Shown here piece by piece: positions 1 through 9,657 of a DNA stretch of 64,000 nucleotides. Where the stretch lies: positions 110,968 to 174,967 of the forward strand of contig CACMRK010000002.1 of NCBI GenBank assembly GCA_902616075.1, in the 5' to 3' direction. Below the pieces are notes generated by a model, which had not been told where the DNA came from, did not search any database, and saw only the letters and a list, made by a program, of their open reading frames with translations. The DNA is from an uncultured Alphaproteobacteria bacterium. Lineage in GTDB: Bacteria > Pseudomonadota > Alphaproteobacteria > HIMB59 > GCA-002718135. The position numbers and the translations under genes were made by a program. Numbering within the stretch: the stretch's first letter is position 1; each line of letters starts with the position of its first letter.

Positions 1-588
1 AAAACCCTTCATCATCATATATGATGAAGCCTTTTCACACCTGATACCTCCAGTGCAAAACATTGCAATTTTTTTGTCTTTTGAATTATTTAGTTTTTTT
101 TGAACAAAAGATTTAAAGTCAGTGAAACTTTTAGTTTTTGGATTAATTGCCCCTTCAAAAGATCCTATTTTAACTTCAAATTCATTTCTTACATCAATCA
201 CAATAGTGTCTTTGTCTTTAATTAGTTGATTCCATTCATTATATTTAACTTTTTTTCCAGATATTTTTGTAGGATCAGCAAATTTGGTTCTGAGTGTGAC
301 TATTTCATTTTTATTTCTAATTTTTAGTTTTTGAAAAGGCATATATTTATATTTTGATCGTTTAAGATTAAGTTTCTCAAAACTAAAATTTTCAAGATAT
401 AGAATGAAAGAATTTATATTTTTTTCTAAGCCAGCTATTGTTCCATTAATGCCTTCATCAGCAATCAATATTGTACCTTTTATTTTATTAAATTTGCAAA
501 AATCTTTAAGTTTAGTAATTATATCATTTTTATCTTTAATTATTTTGAATTGATAAAAAGTAATTATAGTAAAGTACTTGTTGTTCAT
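1..588 (-). CDS. trhO: tRNA uridine hydroxylase TrhO (YceA/UPF0176 rhodanese family), 3' end outside window
   Basis: The minus strand reads from an ATG at 586-588 through 196 codons to the left edge without a stop, so the C-terminus is missing. The translation shows the N-terminal ADEGINGTIAG segment (about residues 50-60) of the YceA family, then the rhodanese domain with VIDVRN and the active-site loop MFCTGGIRCEKAS, whose first Cys is the catalytic position. Family knowledge: TrhO hydroxylates U34 of certain tRNAs with O2, the first step to 5-oxyacetyl/methoxyuridine. It is divergent from the MTHFR-like gene, with 33 bp between start codons. Identification is secure; the C-terminal Cys-rich part cannot be judged. 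Confidence 0.9.
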   Translation of the reverse strand, partial: MNNKYFTIITFYQFKIIKDKNDIITKLKDFCKFNKIKGTILIADEGINGTIAGLEKNINSFILYLENFSFEKLNLKRSKYKYMPFQKLKIRNKNEIVTLRTKFADPTKISGKKVKYNEWNQLIKDKDTIVIDVRNEFEVKIGSFEGAINPKTKSFTDFKSFVQKKLNNSKDKKIAMFCTGGIRCEKASSYMMMKGF

Positions 589-621
589 TTATCTAATTAA
601 TATAAAAAACTTTAAAAATTT

Positions 622-1515
622 ATGTCTAAAGAAACCATTAATATTGTTAAAAATTTTCTCAATAGTTATTCTATAGAAACAACTCCAAATGTTTACGAAA
701 AATATGGAGGCTTTTCTGAATTTCTTAATAAAAATCATGACGTTTATATAACTTATTTACCAGATGAAAATTCAAAAAATGTTATTAGAACGGCAAAAAA
801 ATTAAAATTAGAAGGTTATGATGTTATACCTCATTTGCCTGCGAGAACTATTGTAAATAAAAATGACTTAGAAAAATATATTGGTGAACTTGCAAATGAA
901 TCTGGGTGTTCAAAAATTTTAATTATTGGTGGTGGTGGAAATCAAGCTGGCGAAATCTCTTCCTCAATTGATGTTTTAAAAACAGATTTTCTTTCAAAAT
1001 ATAATTATCAATTTGTAGGTGTGGCTGGACATCCCGAAGGAAGCCCAGATATTTCAAATGAAAATTTAGATTTAGCAATTAAACAGAAGAATGATTTTGC
1101 AAAAAATGTTGATTTTAAAATGTATTTAGCAACACAATTTTTTTTTGAAGCTAAATCTTTAATCGACTGGGAAAAACACTTAGTAAAAATTGGAAATAAA
1201 TTACCAATCCACGCTGGGATACCAGGTCCTGCCTCTATTAAAACATTAGTAAATTATGCAAGGTCTTGCGGTATTGGAAATTCTTTAAGATTTATTACAA
1301 AACAGGCTTTTAACTTAACTAAACTTGCAACATTGAGCACTCCTGACAAATTAATTTATGATCTTGCTGAACATAGCGAAATAAACAAAGACTCTAAACT
1401 TGAAAAAATACACTTCTATGCGTTTGGTGGTATGAAAAAAACATCAGAGTGGTTAAATCAATTTAATGACTCAGATTTTTCTTATAATAATAAACAGAAA
1501 TTCGAGTTAAATTAG
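622..1515 (+). CDS. methylenetetrahydrofolate reductase-like protein
   Basis: A 297-residue protein with the TIM-barrel pattern of MTHFR: VYITYLPD near residue 42, VIPHLPARTI near 69, IIGGGGNQAGE near 100, VGVAGHPEGSPD near 133, an ATQFFF strand and PIHAGIPGPAS near 200. It has no C-terminal regulatory region, as usual for bacterial enzymes. Family knowledge: interconversion of 5,10-methylene-THF and 5-methyl-THF using flavin. It lies upstream of fhs and sarcosine oxidase and in the same region as a DmdA-like demethylase, so I infer a catabolic role, oxidising 5-methyl-THF made by demethylation, rather than methionine synthesis. No clear Shine-Dalgarno precedes the ATG. The family is well supported; the direction of reaction is inferred. 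Confidence 0.8.
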   Translation: MSKETINIVKNFLNSYSIETTPNVYEKYGGFSEFLNKNHDVYITYLPDENSKNVIRTAKKLKLEGYDVIPHLPARTIVNKNDLEKYIGELANESGCSKILIIGGGGNQAGEISSSIDVLKTDFLSKYNYQFVGVAGHPEGSPDISNENLDLAIKQKNDFAKNVDFKMYLATQFFFEAKSLIDWEKHLVKIGNKLPIHAGIPGPASIKTLVNYARSCGIGNSLRFITKQAFNLTKLATLSTPDKLIYDLAEHSEINKDSKLEKIHFYAFGGMKKTSEWLNQFNDSDFSYNNKQKFELN

Positions 1516-1608
1516 CTTCTTCACAATTTTTTTATCTTTTAATGAAACAAAAGTTGTTTGATATTTAAGTTAATTTATAGATTAAGAATCTAATAATTAA
1601 GGAGTCTC

Positions 1609-3282
1609 ATGTCAGATATTGAAATAGCAAGAAAAGCTAAAATGAAGCCTATTAGTGAAATTCTTAAAGGGCTTGATGTACCAGACACACCTGAAGCCTT
1701 CAGTCCTATGGGTCGTCATATAGCAAAAATAAACTTGGAGTACATAGAGTCACTTAATAAAAATAAAGATGGTAAACTTGTTCTGGTCTCAGCAATAACT
1801 CCAACGCCAGCAGGAGAAGGTAAAACAACAACTTCTGTTGGATTAAGTGATGGTCTTAATAAACTAGGAAAGAAATCAATAGTTTGTTTAAGAGAGCCGA
1901 GTCTTGGACCATCATTCGGTATGAAAGGTGGTGCAGCTGGTGGAGGCTATGCTCAAGTAGTACCAATGGAGCAAATTAATTTACATTTTACTGGAGATTT
2001 TCATGCAATTACATCCGCTCATAATTTACTTTCTGCATTGATTGATAATCATATCTACTGGGGAAATAAATTAAATATTGATGTTAGAAGGGTTGTTTGG
2101 AAGAGAGTAATGGATATGAATGATAGATCACTTAGATCTATTGTTGTTGATTTAGGAGGAGTTGCAAATGGATATCCTAGGCAAGATGGTTTTGATATTA
2201 CTGTTGCATCAGAGATAATGGCAATTTTCTGCTTAGCAAAAGATTTAAAAGATCTTGAAGAGAGAATTGGAAATATAACGATTGCTTATACACGAGACAA
2301 AAAAGCTATTTATGCAAAAGATTTAAAGGCAGAAGGTCCAATGACTGTATTATTAAAAGATGCCATTAGGCCCAACATAACACAAACGTTAGAAAATAAT
2401 CCTGCTATAATTCATGGTGGGCCATTTGCAAACATTGCTCATGGTTGCAATTCTGTAATTGCAACTAAAGCTAGTTTAAAATTAAGTGATTACGTTGTAA
2501 CTGAAGCAGGCTTTGGAGCTGATCTAGGGGCAGAAAAATTCCTTGATATAAAATGTAGAAAATCAAATTTAAAACCTGATTGTGTGGTTTTGGTAGCTAC
2601 AATTAGAGCACTAAAAATGCATGGCGATGTTTCAAAAGAAGATTTAAAAAATGAAAATGTAAATGCTCTTAAAAAAGGTTTAGTAAATCTAGAAAGACAC
2701 ATTAATAATGTTAGAAAATTTGGATTACCTGTAACTGTTGCTATTAATCATTTTGTCACTGATTCTAAAGCTGAAGTTGATGCCGTTCTAAGTTTTTGTA
2801 CAACTCAAGGAGTCAAGGCTTCTATGTGTACTCACTGGTCCGATGGTGGTGATGGTGCAACTGAATTAGCTCAAAATGTAATTGATATTTGTGAAGATAA
2901 TAAGAATACATTTAAATTTTTATATGAAGATGATTTAACTCTATTCAAAAAAATAGAAAAAATTGCACAAGAGATTTATCACGCAAGTGAAGTTGTGGCA
3001 GATACGAAAGTACGTCAACAATTGAAGGATTTTGAAACTAAAGGATTTGGCAAATTACCTGTTTGCATTGCAAAGACTCAATATAGTTTTTCAACTGACC
3101 CTAATTTAAAAGGTGCTCCTACTGGCCACGTTTTACCTATTAGAGAGGTAAGATTGTCATCAGGAGCAGAATTTATAGTAGTTGTTTGCGGTGATATTAT
3201 GACCATGCCGGGTCTACCAAGTGTTCCTGCGGCAAATTCGATAAAGCTAAATGACCATGGAGAAATTGAAGGTCTTTTTTAA
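1609..3282 (+). CDS. fhs: formate--tetrahydrofolate ligase
   Basis: 557 residues, the normal Fhs length. The P-loop region [16 protein letters not shown] lies near residues 65-80, followed by [23 protein letters not shown] and the folate-binding part; the C-terminus has [14 protein letters not shown]. Reaction: formate + THF + ATP to 10-formyl-THF, reversible, so it can also harvest ATP from C1 oxidation. The start is fixed by a strong AAGGAG four bases before the ATG. It sits 20 bp before soxB and is probably co-transcribed with the sarcosine oxidase genes, linking sarcosine-derived C1 units to formate. No folD is in the window. Confidence 0.97.
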   Translation: MSDIEIARKAKMKPISEILKGLDVPDTPEAFSPMGRHIAKINLEYIESLNKNKDGKLVLVSAITPTPAGEGKTTTSVGLSDGLNKLGKKSIVCLREPSLGPSFGMKGGAAGGGYAQVVPMEQINLHFTGDFHAITSAHNLLSALIDNHIYWGNKLNIDVRRVVWKRVMDMNDRSLRSIVVDLGGVANGYPRQDGFDITVASEIMAIFCLAKDLKDLEERIGNITIAYTRDKKAIYAKDLKAEGPMTVLLKDAIRPNITQTLENNPAIIHGGPFANIAHGCNSVIATKASLKLSDYVVTEAGFGADLGAEKFLDIKCRKSNLKPDCVVLVATIRALKMHGDVSKEDLKNENVNALKKGLVNLERHINNVRKFGLPVTVAINHFVTDSKAEVDAVLSFCTTQGVKASMCTHWSDGGDGATELAQNVIDICEDNKNTFKFLYEDDLTLFKKIEKIAQEIYHASEVVADTKVRQQLKDFETKGFGKLPVCIAKTQYSFSTDPNLKGAPTGHVLPIREVRLSSGAEFIVVVCGDIMTMPGLPSVPAANSIKLNDHGEIEGLF

Positions 3283-3302
3283 AACTGCTATAAAGAGTTA
3301 TA

Positions 3303-4562
3303 ATGTTTAATAAAAATAAATACTCATTTCTATCTATTGCTAGAAATGCTTTAAATCATCATGAGAATTGGCAAAAGACCTGGAATAGTCCTGAGCCAAA
3401 AAAAAGTTATGATGCAATAATCGTCGGTGGTGGTGGACACGGTTTAACTACTGCTTACTATTTAGCAAAAAACCATGGAATTAATAATATTGCAGTAATT
3501 GAAAAAGGTTGGATAGGCGGTGGGAATACAGGGCGAAATACCACTATAATTAGATCAAACTATTTATGGGATCAAAGTGCAGCTTTATATGAGCATGCAT
3601 TAAAACTTTGGGAAGGTATGTCTCAAGAATTAAATTACAACGTAATGTTTTCTCAAAGAGGGGTTTTGAATGTTGCTCATAATCTTCATGATGTAAGAGA
3701 ATTAAAAAGACGGTGGCATGCAAACAGACTAAATGATATTGATTGTGAATGGCTTGATACAAATAAAGTTAAAGAATTTTGTCCAATAATAAATACTTCA
3801 CCAAACATTAGATATCCTGTTTTAGGAGCAACGCTGCAAAGAAGAGCAGGAACTGCAAGACATGATGCTGTTGCATGGGGTTATGCAAGAGGAGCTGATG
3901 AAATGGGAGTTGATATAATTCAAAATTGTGAAGTAACTGGTATTAATGTAAAAAATGGAAATGTAACTGGTATTGAAACAACAAAAGGAACCATTAATTC
4001 AAATAAAATTGGAATAGCTGCTGCAGGGCATACCAGTGTTATTGCCAATATGGCGGGTATCAAATTACCTTTAGAGAGTAAACCATTACAAGCACTAGTT
4101 TCAGAGCCAGTAAAACCAGTCATTGATACCGTAGTAATGTCAAATACAATTCATGCGTATGTATCTCAGTCAGATAAAGGAGAACTAGTTATTGGTGCTG
4201 GAACAGATGCATACACTTCATATACTCAAAGAGGTGGCTTTAACATTGTTGAAGATACATTAATGGCAATAGTTGAATTGTTTCCAATATTTTCTAGAAT
4301 GAAAATGCTTCGTCATTGGGGAGGAATTGTAGATATTTGTCCTGATGCAAGCCCCATTATCAGTAAGACTCACATAAACGGATTATATTTTAATTGTGGT
4401 TGGGGAACTGGTGGTTTTAAAGCAACACCAGGTTCAGGTTGGGTATTTGCTCACACTATAGCTAATGATCAAGCACATGAATTAAATGCTCCTTTTACAA
4501 TAAATAGATTTTCTAGTGGTGAATTAGTTGATGAACATGGTGCAGCTGCCGTAGCACATTAA
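3303..4562 (+). CDS. soxB: sarcosine oxidase beta subunit
   Basis: 419 residues. The dinucleotide-binding motif [16 protein letters not shown] is at about 41-56 and the family signature [16 protein letters not shown] at 72-87. [20 protein letters not shown] contains H187, at the position where the beta subunit covalently holds FMN in characterised enzymes. It catalyses oxidation of sarcosine to glycine within the alpha-beta-gamma-delta complex. The gene order soxB-soxD-soxA-soxG is the canonical one, with gaps of 3 and 8 bp and then a 4-bp overlap, so the complex is almost certainly made from one mRNA. Confidence 0.95.
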   Translation: MFNKNKYSFLSIARNALNHHENWQKTWNSPEPKKSYDAIIVGGGGHGLTTAYYLAKNHGINNIAVIEKGWIGGGNTGRNTTIIRSNYLWDQSAALYEHALKLWEGMSQELNYNVMFSQRGVLNVAHNLHDVRELKRRWHANRLNDIDCEWLDTNKVKEFCPIINTSPNIRYPVLGATLQRRAGTARHDAVAWGYARGADEMGVDIIQNCEVTGINVKNGNVTGIETTKGTINSNKIGIAAAGHTSVIANMAGIKLPLESKPLQALVSEPVKPVIDTVVMSNTIHAYVSQSDKGELVIGAGTDAYTSYTQRGGFNIVEDTLMAIVELFPIFSRMKMLRHWGGIVDICPDASPIISKTHINGLYFNCGWGTGGFKATPGSGWVFAHTIANDQAHELNAPFTINRFSSGELVDEHGAAAVAH

Positions 4563-4565
4563 ATC

Positions 4566-4922
4566 ATGTTTTTAATAAATTGCCCATACTGTGGAGAAAG
4601 AGATCAAGCTGAATTTTCTTGTGGAGGTGAAGCGCATATTACAAGACCAAAAAATCCTCCTGAACTCTCTGATGATCAATGGGCAGAATATTTATTCTTG
4701 CGAAAGAACGAAAAAGGTATTCATTATGAAAGATGGAACCATGAATATGGATGCAGACAATGGTTTAATTTAGCAAGAAATACTGCAACCGATGAAATTC
4801 TTGCAGTATATAAGATGGGAGAAGCTCCTCCCATATTAAAAGCAAATATTCCAGCTACTCCTTCAGGTGAGCCAAGTATTGGATCAGGGAATTTATCAAC
4901 ATCGAAAAAAGATAGGTTTTAA
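4566..4922 (+). CDS. soxD: sarcosine oxidase delta subunit
   Basis: 118 residues, small as expected. The N-terminus carries INCPYCGERDQAEFSCGGEA with three Cys, followed by a His and, later, CRQWFNLARNT, which together match the zinc-binding site of the delta subunit. The segment WAEYLFLRKNEKGIHYERW is typical of the family. It lies between soxB and soxA, 3 bp after soxB and 8 bp before soxA. A frame-shifted shorter ORF within it is a shadow and is not reported. Confidence 0.93.
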   Translation: MFLINCPYCGERDQAEFSCGGEAHITRPKNPPELSDDQWAEYLFLRKNEKGIHYERWNHEYGCRQWFNLARNTATDEILAVYKMGEAPPILKANIPATPSGEPSIGSGNLSTSKKDRF

Positions 4923-4930
4923 AAATAAAG

Positions 4931-7921
4931 ATGCGATACAAAAATAATAAAAATCTAGAAAATAATAAGTCTATTAGGTTCTATTTTGATAATAAAGAAT
5001 ATTTTGGATTTGAAGGTGACACCCTAGCTTCTGCACTTCTTGCAAATGATGTTCACTTAGTTGGAAGAAGTTTTAAATATCATCGACCGCGGGGTATTTA
5101 TACCGCAGGTAGTGAAGAACCTAATGGAATAGTTCAGCTTGAGACCAAAGAATATACCGAACCTAATAGAAGAGTAACTGAAGTCCAGATATATGATGGA
5201 TTAAAAGCTTTTAGTCAAAATAATTGGCCGTCAGTGAAATTTGATGCTGGCGCTATAAATGATTTACTATCCCCATTTTTTCCTGCAGGATTTTATTACA
5301 AGACCTTTATGTGGCCGCCAAAGTTTTGGAAAGCATATGAGTTTTTTATAAGACACGCAGCAGGACTTGGTAAATCTCCAAAAAAAGATGATCCCCACAA
5401 ATACGAACATTTTCATTATCATTGCGATGTTTTAATTGTTGGAGCAGGAGTGAGTGGATTAATTTCAGCAGAAATTGCAGCGAATAAAAATTATAAAGTT
5501 TTATTAGTTGAGCAAGAAGAGGATCTCGGTGGTGAAATTTTATCTACAAAAAATCAAGACATTAAAATTGATAATTTACCGATTAATGAATGGAAATATA
5601 AATTAGTTGATAAACTTTCTAAAAATTCAAATGTAAAAATAGTTAAAAATACAACTTGTTTTGCATACTTGAATTATAATTTATTACTAGCAGTGCAAGA
5701 AATTGATCCAGAAAAAGGTTTAAATAAAAAAAATGATATTAAAGAAAGAATTTGGAAAATTAGATCAAAGAAAGTTATTTTAGCAACTGGCGCAATTGAA
5801 CGACCAATAATATTTAACAATAATGACAGGCCTGGAATTATGCTTTCTAACAGTGCGAAAAAATACTTAAATAAGTATGGAGTTGCACCTGGAAAAAATT
5901 TAGTTTTTTTTACAAACAATGATAGTGCCTATGAAACTGCAATAGATTTTTTTGAACAAGGTATAAAAGTAGAGGCTATTGTTGATACAAGAGATAGTAG
6001 TGATGGATATTATCCTAAAAAAGCAAATAAATTAGGTATTACTATACTAAAAGGTTATGAAATTAGTGATACTGTTGGAAGATTAAAAATTAGAGAAGTT
6101 AAATTAAGAAAAATAAAAACTGAAAACAATAATGAAAAATCTTCTATTAATATTAAATGCGATCTTTTAGCAATTGCTGGTGGTTGGACTCCTACTGTTC
6201 ATTTATTTACTCAATCAAAAGGAAAACTCAAATTTAGAGATGTAGATGGAAGTTTTATTCCTAGTGAAGTTTATCAAGATACATTGTGTGTTGGAAGTTG
6301 CAATGGTAATTATAATTTAAATGAAATATTATTAAAAACTCAAGAAGATACATATAAATATTTAAATGATAATCAGCAAAATGAACTTAGCGAAGTAAAC
6401 TATAAATCAGATGATCTAAAGCACAGCAAACACGAAAATGTTTGGATTACATCAAAGAACAATATCTCACGAACAAAAATGTTTGTAGATTTTCAAAACG
6501 ATGTAACGGCAAAAGATATTAAATTAGCTTTAAAAGAGGGTTTTCAATCCATTGAGCATGTCAAACGTTATACAACTACAGGAATGGCAACTGATCAAGG
6601 TAAGACCAGTAATGTTAATGCACTTGGAATAATATCAGAATTAACAAATACTGAAATTTCTGAATTAGGTACTACAACATTTCGTTTACCCTATAAGCCA
6701 GTAACATTTGGAGCAATTGCTGGACGTCATGTTAAAGAATTTTTTGATTTAGAGAGAACAAGCCCAATGCATCAATGGCATATTGATAATAAAGCTTTAT
6801 TTGAGGATGTAGGTCAATGGAAAAGAGCCTGGTATTATCCTCAAAGGAATGAAAATTTTCAGTCTGCTTTAAATAGAGAAGTAAAAGCAACTAGAGATAG
6901 TCTAGGGATATTAGATGCATCAACGCTTGGTAAAATAGATATTAAGGGAAGAGATGTTAGCGAATTCTTAAATAGAATTTACACAAATTCTTGGTCAAAA
7001 TTAGAAATTGGAAAATGTCGATATGGTGTAATGTTAGGTGACGATGGGATGGTTATTGATGATGGTGTAACAACTAGATTAGACGAGTATCATTATCTCA
7101 TGTCAACAACTACAGGAAATGCGGCATCAGTAATGTCGAAATTAGAAGATTGGTTACAAACTGAATGGCCAGAATTAGATGTATATTTAACATCAGTGAC
7201 AGAAAACTATGGAACGATAAGCTTAAACGGTCCAAATTCAAAAAAATTAATGCAAAAGTTAGTTCCAGATTTTGATTTTTCAAAAGAAAATTTTCCTCAT
7301 ATGAGTTTTAAAAATATTAATATTGACGGAATAAAGTGTAGAGTTATGCGTATAAGTTTTACAGGGGAGATGTGTTACGAAATAAATGTTCCATCTGGCT
7401 ATGCTAAAAATCTTTGGGAACTTTGTATAGATAAAGGTAAAGAATTTAATATTACTCCGTATGGAACTGAAGCGATGCATGTACTTCGTGCTGAAAAAGG
7501 TTTTATCATTGTTGGTCAAGAAACAGATGGATCAGTGACACCAATAGATCTGGATATGGACTGGATCGTTAGTAAGAAGAAATATGATTTTATTGGTAAA
7601 AGAGCGTTATATAGAAGTGATACTATTAAAAAAGATAGGAAACAATTGGTTGGATTAAAAACTAAAGATCCAAATAAAGTTCTTGAAGAAGGATCTCAAT
7701 TGGTTGAAGAAATAACTGCCCTACCTATGAAAATGGTTGGTCACGTGACCTCTAGTTACTATTCACCTAATTTAAAAAGTTCTTTTGCTTTAGCTTTAAT
7801 TAAAGGTGGTCTTGAAAAAAAAGGAAGAGTTTTAATTGCTCCAATGGAAAATGAAAATATTGAGGTAGAAATAACCAGTCCAATATTTATTGATCCTGAG
7901 AATCAAAGAGTTAATCAATGA
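4931..7921 (+). CDS. soxA: sarcosine oxidase alpha subunit
   Basis: 996 residues. In order: an N-terminal Fer2_4-type domain (FEGDTLASALLANDVHLVGR, about 28-48, then FKYHRPRGIYTAGSEEPNG), an NAD/FAD-type Rossmann domain starting DVLIVGAGVSGLISAEIA (about 167), a central region with LLAIAGGWTPTVHL, and a C-terminal GcvT-like aminomethyltransferase half from about 620 (REVKATRDSLGILDASTLGK). The C-terminal half binds THF and traps the methylene group as 5,10-methylene-THF. The last codons overlap the start of soxG (ATGA), implying translational coupling. Confidence 0.95.
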   Translation: MRYKNNKNLENNKSIRFYFDNKEYFGFEGDTLASALLANDVHLVGRSFKYHRPRGIYTAGSEEPNGIVQLETKEYTEPNRRVTEVQIYDGLKAFSQNNWPSVKFDAGAINDLLSPFFPAGFYYKTFMWPPKFWKAYEFFIRHAAGLGKSPKKDDPHKYEHFHYHCDVLIVGAGVSGLISAEIAANKNYKVLLVEQEEDLGGEILSTKNQDIKIDNLPINEWKYKLVDKLSKNSNVKIVKNTTCFAYLNYNLLLAVQEIDPEKGLNKKNDIKERIWKIRSKKVILATGAIERPIIFNNNDRPGIMLSNSAKKYLNKYGVAPGKNLVFFTNNDSAYETAIDFFEQGIKVEAIVDTRDSSDGYYPKKANKLGITILKGYEISDTVGRLKIREVKLRKIKTENNNEKSSINIKCDLLAIAGGWTPTVHLFTQSKGKLKFRDVDGSFIPSEVYQDTLCVGSCNGNYNLNEILLKTQEDTYKYLNDNQQNELSEVNYKSDDLKHSKHENVWITSKNNISRTKMFVDFQNDVTAKDIKLALKEGFQSIEHVKRYTTTGMATDQGKTSNVNALGIISELTNTEISELGTTTFRLPYKPVTFGAIAGRHVKEFFDLERTSPMHQWHIDNKALFEDVGQWKRAWYYPQRNENFQSALNREVKATRDSLGILDASTLGKIDIKGRDVSEFLNRIYTNSWSKLEIGKCRYGVMLGDDGMVIDDGVTTRLDEYHYLMSTTTGNAASVMSKLEDWLQTEWPELDVYLTSVTENYGTISLNGPNSKKLMQKLVPDFDFSKENFPHMSFKNINIDGIKCRVMRISFTGEMCYEINVPSGYAKNLWELCIDKGKEFNITPYGTEAMHVLRAEKGFIIVGQETDGSVTPIDLDMDWIVSKKKYDFIGKRALYRSDTIKKDRKQLVGLKTKDPNKVLEEGSQLVEEITALPMKMVGHVTSSYYSPNLKSSFALALIKGGLEKKGRVLIAPMENENIEVEITSPIFIDPENQRVNQ

Positions 7922-8493
7922 GTTTAACTTACAGTAATGTTTTGAATATAAATAAAAAAAATTACAATGGAGTAATAATAGAAGAAAGAGTTTTATCAGG
8001 TAAAATAAATATACGAGGTAAAAGTTCAGATAAAGAATTTATGAAAAATATAGGCTCAGTATTAAACCTGGTTTTACCAATTGAGCCAAATGTAAGAATT
8101 TTTAATAATAATATTAGTATTATGTGGCTTGGTCCTAATGAATGGTTAGTAGAAACACCAGAAAATGAGAAAGATGAAATTATTTCTCTATTAGAGTCTA
8201 AACTTAATCCAGAAAAAACAGCAATAACTGATGTTTCATTTAATAAAACTGTTTTACGGCTTGAAGGGGATAAGGTATTTATTTTACTTTCTAAATTTCT
8301 TGTAGCCAACCTAGAAAAAATTTTGGAAACTAATTTTTCTGTAGCTCAAACTATATTTATAAAAATTCCAATACTTTTTATTAGAAATAATACGGATAAA
8401 GAAGAGACTTCACTCGATTTACATTTAAACAGATCACATGCAAAATATGTTTATGATTTATTAGTTGATGGTAGTAAAAATCTTAATATTTAA
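7918..8493 (+). CDS. soxG: sarcosine oxidase gamma subunit
   Basis: 191 residues, with the gamma-subunit pattern IMWLGPNEWLVETP near residue 75 and a conserved TDVSFNKTVLRLEG segment near 100, resembling a degenerate GcvT fold. It overlaps soxA by 4 bp (ATGA), and its own 3' end overlaps the start of the downstream nuclease gene by about 26 bp. In known enzymes the gamma subunit holds the alpha and beta subunits together. Sequence identity in this subunit is usually low, so assignment rests on both the motifs and the invariant gene order. Confidence 0.88.
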   Translation: MSLTYSNVLNINKKNYNGVIIEERVLSGKINIRGKSSDKEFMKNIGSVLNLVLPIEPNVRIFNNNISIMWLGPNEWLVETPENEKDEIISLLESKLNPEKTAITDVSFNKTVLRLEGDKVFILLSKFLVANLEKILETNFSVAQTIFIKIPILFIRNNTDKEETSLDLHLNRSHAKYVYDLLVDGSKNLNI

Positions 8494-8947
8494 TTTATTT
8501 TTTATCTTAATTTCATTAAGCACAGTATCATCTGGCAAAACTATATTTGGAAAAGCAAAAGTAGTTGATGGTGATACTATACATATTAAAAAAAATAAAA
8601 TAAGACTGCATGCTATTGATGCCCCTGAGACAAATCAAACATGTAATAAAAATAGTAAAGTCTGGAATTGTGGTGTGGAAGCAACAGAGTTCTTAAAGGA
8701 TTTAATTGGTAATAATAAAATTGAATGCATCACAAAAGGTAAGGATCGATATAATAGATTTATTGGAATCTGCTATAAAGATAATTTAGATTTAAATAGT
8801 GAAATGGTTCTGAATGGATGGGCGATAGCTTATCGCTATTATTCAAAAGATTATATTGAAGAAGAAGAAGAAGCAAAACGAGATAAAAAGGGTATATGGA
8901 TTGGAGATTTTGAAGAACCTTATTTATTCAGAAAGAAAAATAAATAA
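8468..8947 (+). CDS. secreted staphylococcal-nuclease-like (thermonuclease) protein
   Basis: About 159 residues: an N-terminal hydrophobic signal peptide (VKILIFNLFFILISLSTVSS), then the SNase fold with KAKVVDGDTIHI, KIRLHAIDAPETNQTC and RYNRFIGICY. The Asp of VDGDT and the Arg/Asp/Glu set of RLHAIDAPE are at catalytic and calcium-binding positions of the family. It is probably periplasmic or exported and cleaves DNA or RNA. I chose the ATG at 8468; a TTG is one codon upstream. It overlaps soxG by 26 bp, so it is probably translated from the sox mRNA although its function is unrelated. Its stop codon abuts the stop of the convergent gene. Confidence 0.85.
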   Translation: MVVKILIFNLFFILISLSTVSSGKTIFGKAKVVDGDTIHIKKNKIRLHAIDAPETNQTCNKNSKVWNCGVEATEFLKDLIGNNKIECITKGKDRYNRFIGICYKDNLDLNSEMVLNGWAIAYRYYSKDYIEEEEEAKRDKKGIWIGDFEEPYLFRKKNK

Positions 8948-9619
8948 TCAACCATGATGTTGGGAATCTTTTAAATAAATTAAATCTTTTATTTCTTTAT
9001 CTTTATTTATAATTATTTTTTTTAGTTCATTTAATTCATTTTCAAAACTACGATTTTTTTTTTCAATCTGTCTAAGTTCTGATTTTAGTATTGAATTTTC
9101 AATATTTAATTCTTCCATATCTTTAGTTGACACAGAACTTTCTAATTCTATTTCTAATTTTTGAACAAGATTTTCATATTTTGATAATTGTTTACTTAAT
9201 TCAGTTATTTTATTTTCAAGTTTGTTAAGTTTCTCAATATTTTCTGAATTGTTTTCTAAAGAGTTATTTTCTAAATCTGATATATTGTTAAGAGATTGTT
9301 CATAATCATTCTTAATTGTATCGAATGTTTTATTTAAATCACGTATTTCTTCACGTAAGTTTTTTATTTGATCATCTCTAAACTTTAATCGCTGATCTTT
9401 TTGGAATATTTCTAGTTTAAGTTCTTCTATTTCAGATCGTAAACTTGATTCATCAACAACACTGCTAGGAATGATTTCAATAGGTGGCTCAGTTTGATCA
9501 GTTGAAAAATTCATAGAAGGCAAATAGAAAAAAATACCAAAGATAGCTATAATTGAAATGACTAGTAAGATTCTGTTTCTTCTTCTTCTTCTTGCTTGTA
9601 AACCAACAAAACCTACCAT
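8948..9619 (-). CDS. membrane-anchored coiled-coil protein of unknown function
   Basis: From the ATG at 9617-9619 it is 223 residues. A basic stretch (RRRRRNR) precedes one transmembrane helix (ILLVISIIAIFGIFFYLPS, about residues 14-32), so the N-terminus is cytoplasmic. The remainder is a long heptad-rich coiled coil full of Leu, Glu, Lys and Asn (SLRSEIEELKLEIFQK and onwards), facing the periplasm. A TTG at 9640 would add seven residues but has no better ribosome site. I recognise no family. Shape suggests an envelope scaffold or spacer. It is the last gene of the minus-strand group with the acyltransferase and ETF-QO, and only 18 bp separate it from the acyltransferase. Confidence 0.75.
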   Translation of the reverse strand: MVGFVGLQARRRRRNRILLVISIIAIFGIFFYLPSMNFSTDQTEPPIEIIPSSVVDESSLRSEIEELKLEIFQKDQRLKFRDDQIKNLREEIRDLNKTFDTIKNDYEQSLNNISDLENNSLENNSENIEKLNKLENKITELSKQLSKYENLVQKLEIELESSVSTKDMEELNIENSILKSELRQIEKKNRSFENELNELKKIIINKDKEIKDLIYLKDSQHHG

Positions 9620-9657
9620 ATGAACTCTATAAAACGGCAAGTGTAAAAAATAAATAT

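Noticed and set aside
7..29. Perfect 9-bp hairpin CTTCATCAT/ATGATGAAG at the left edge
   Set aside because: It lies inside the trhO coding region and reflects the codons of the Ser-Ser-Tyr-Met-Met-Met segment; no T-run follows.
4591..4773. 60-codon ORF within soxD in another frame
   Set aside because: Frame-shifted shadow of soxD, which has clear delta-subunit motifs.
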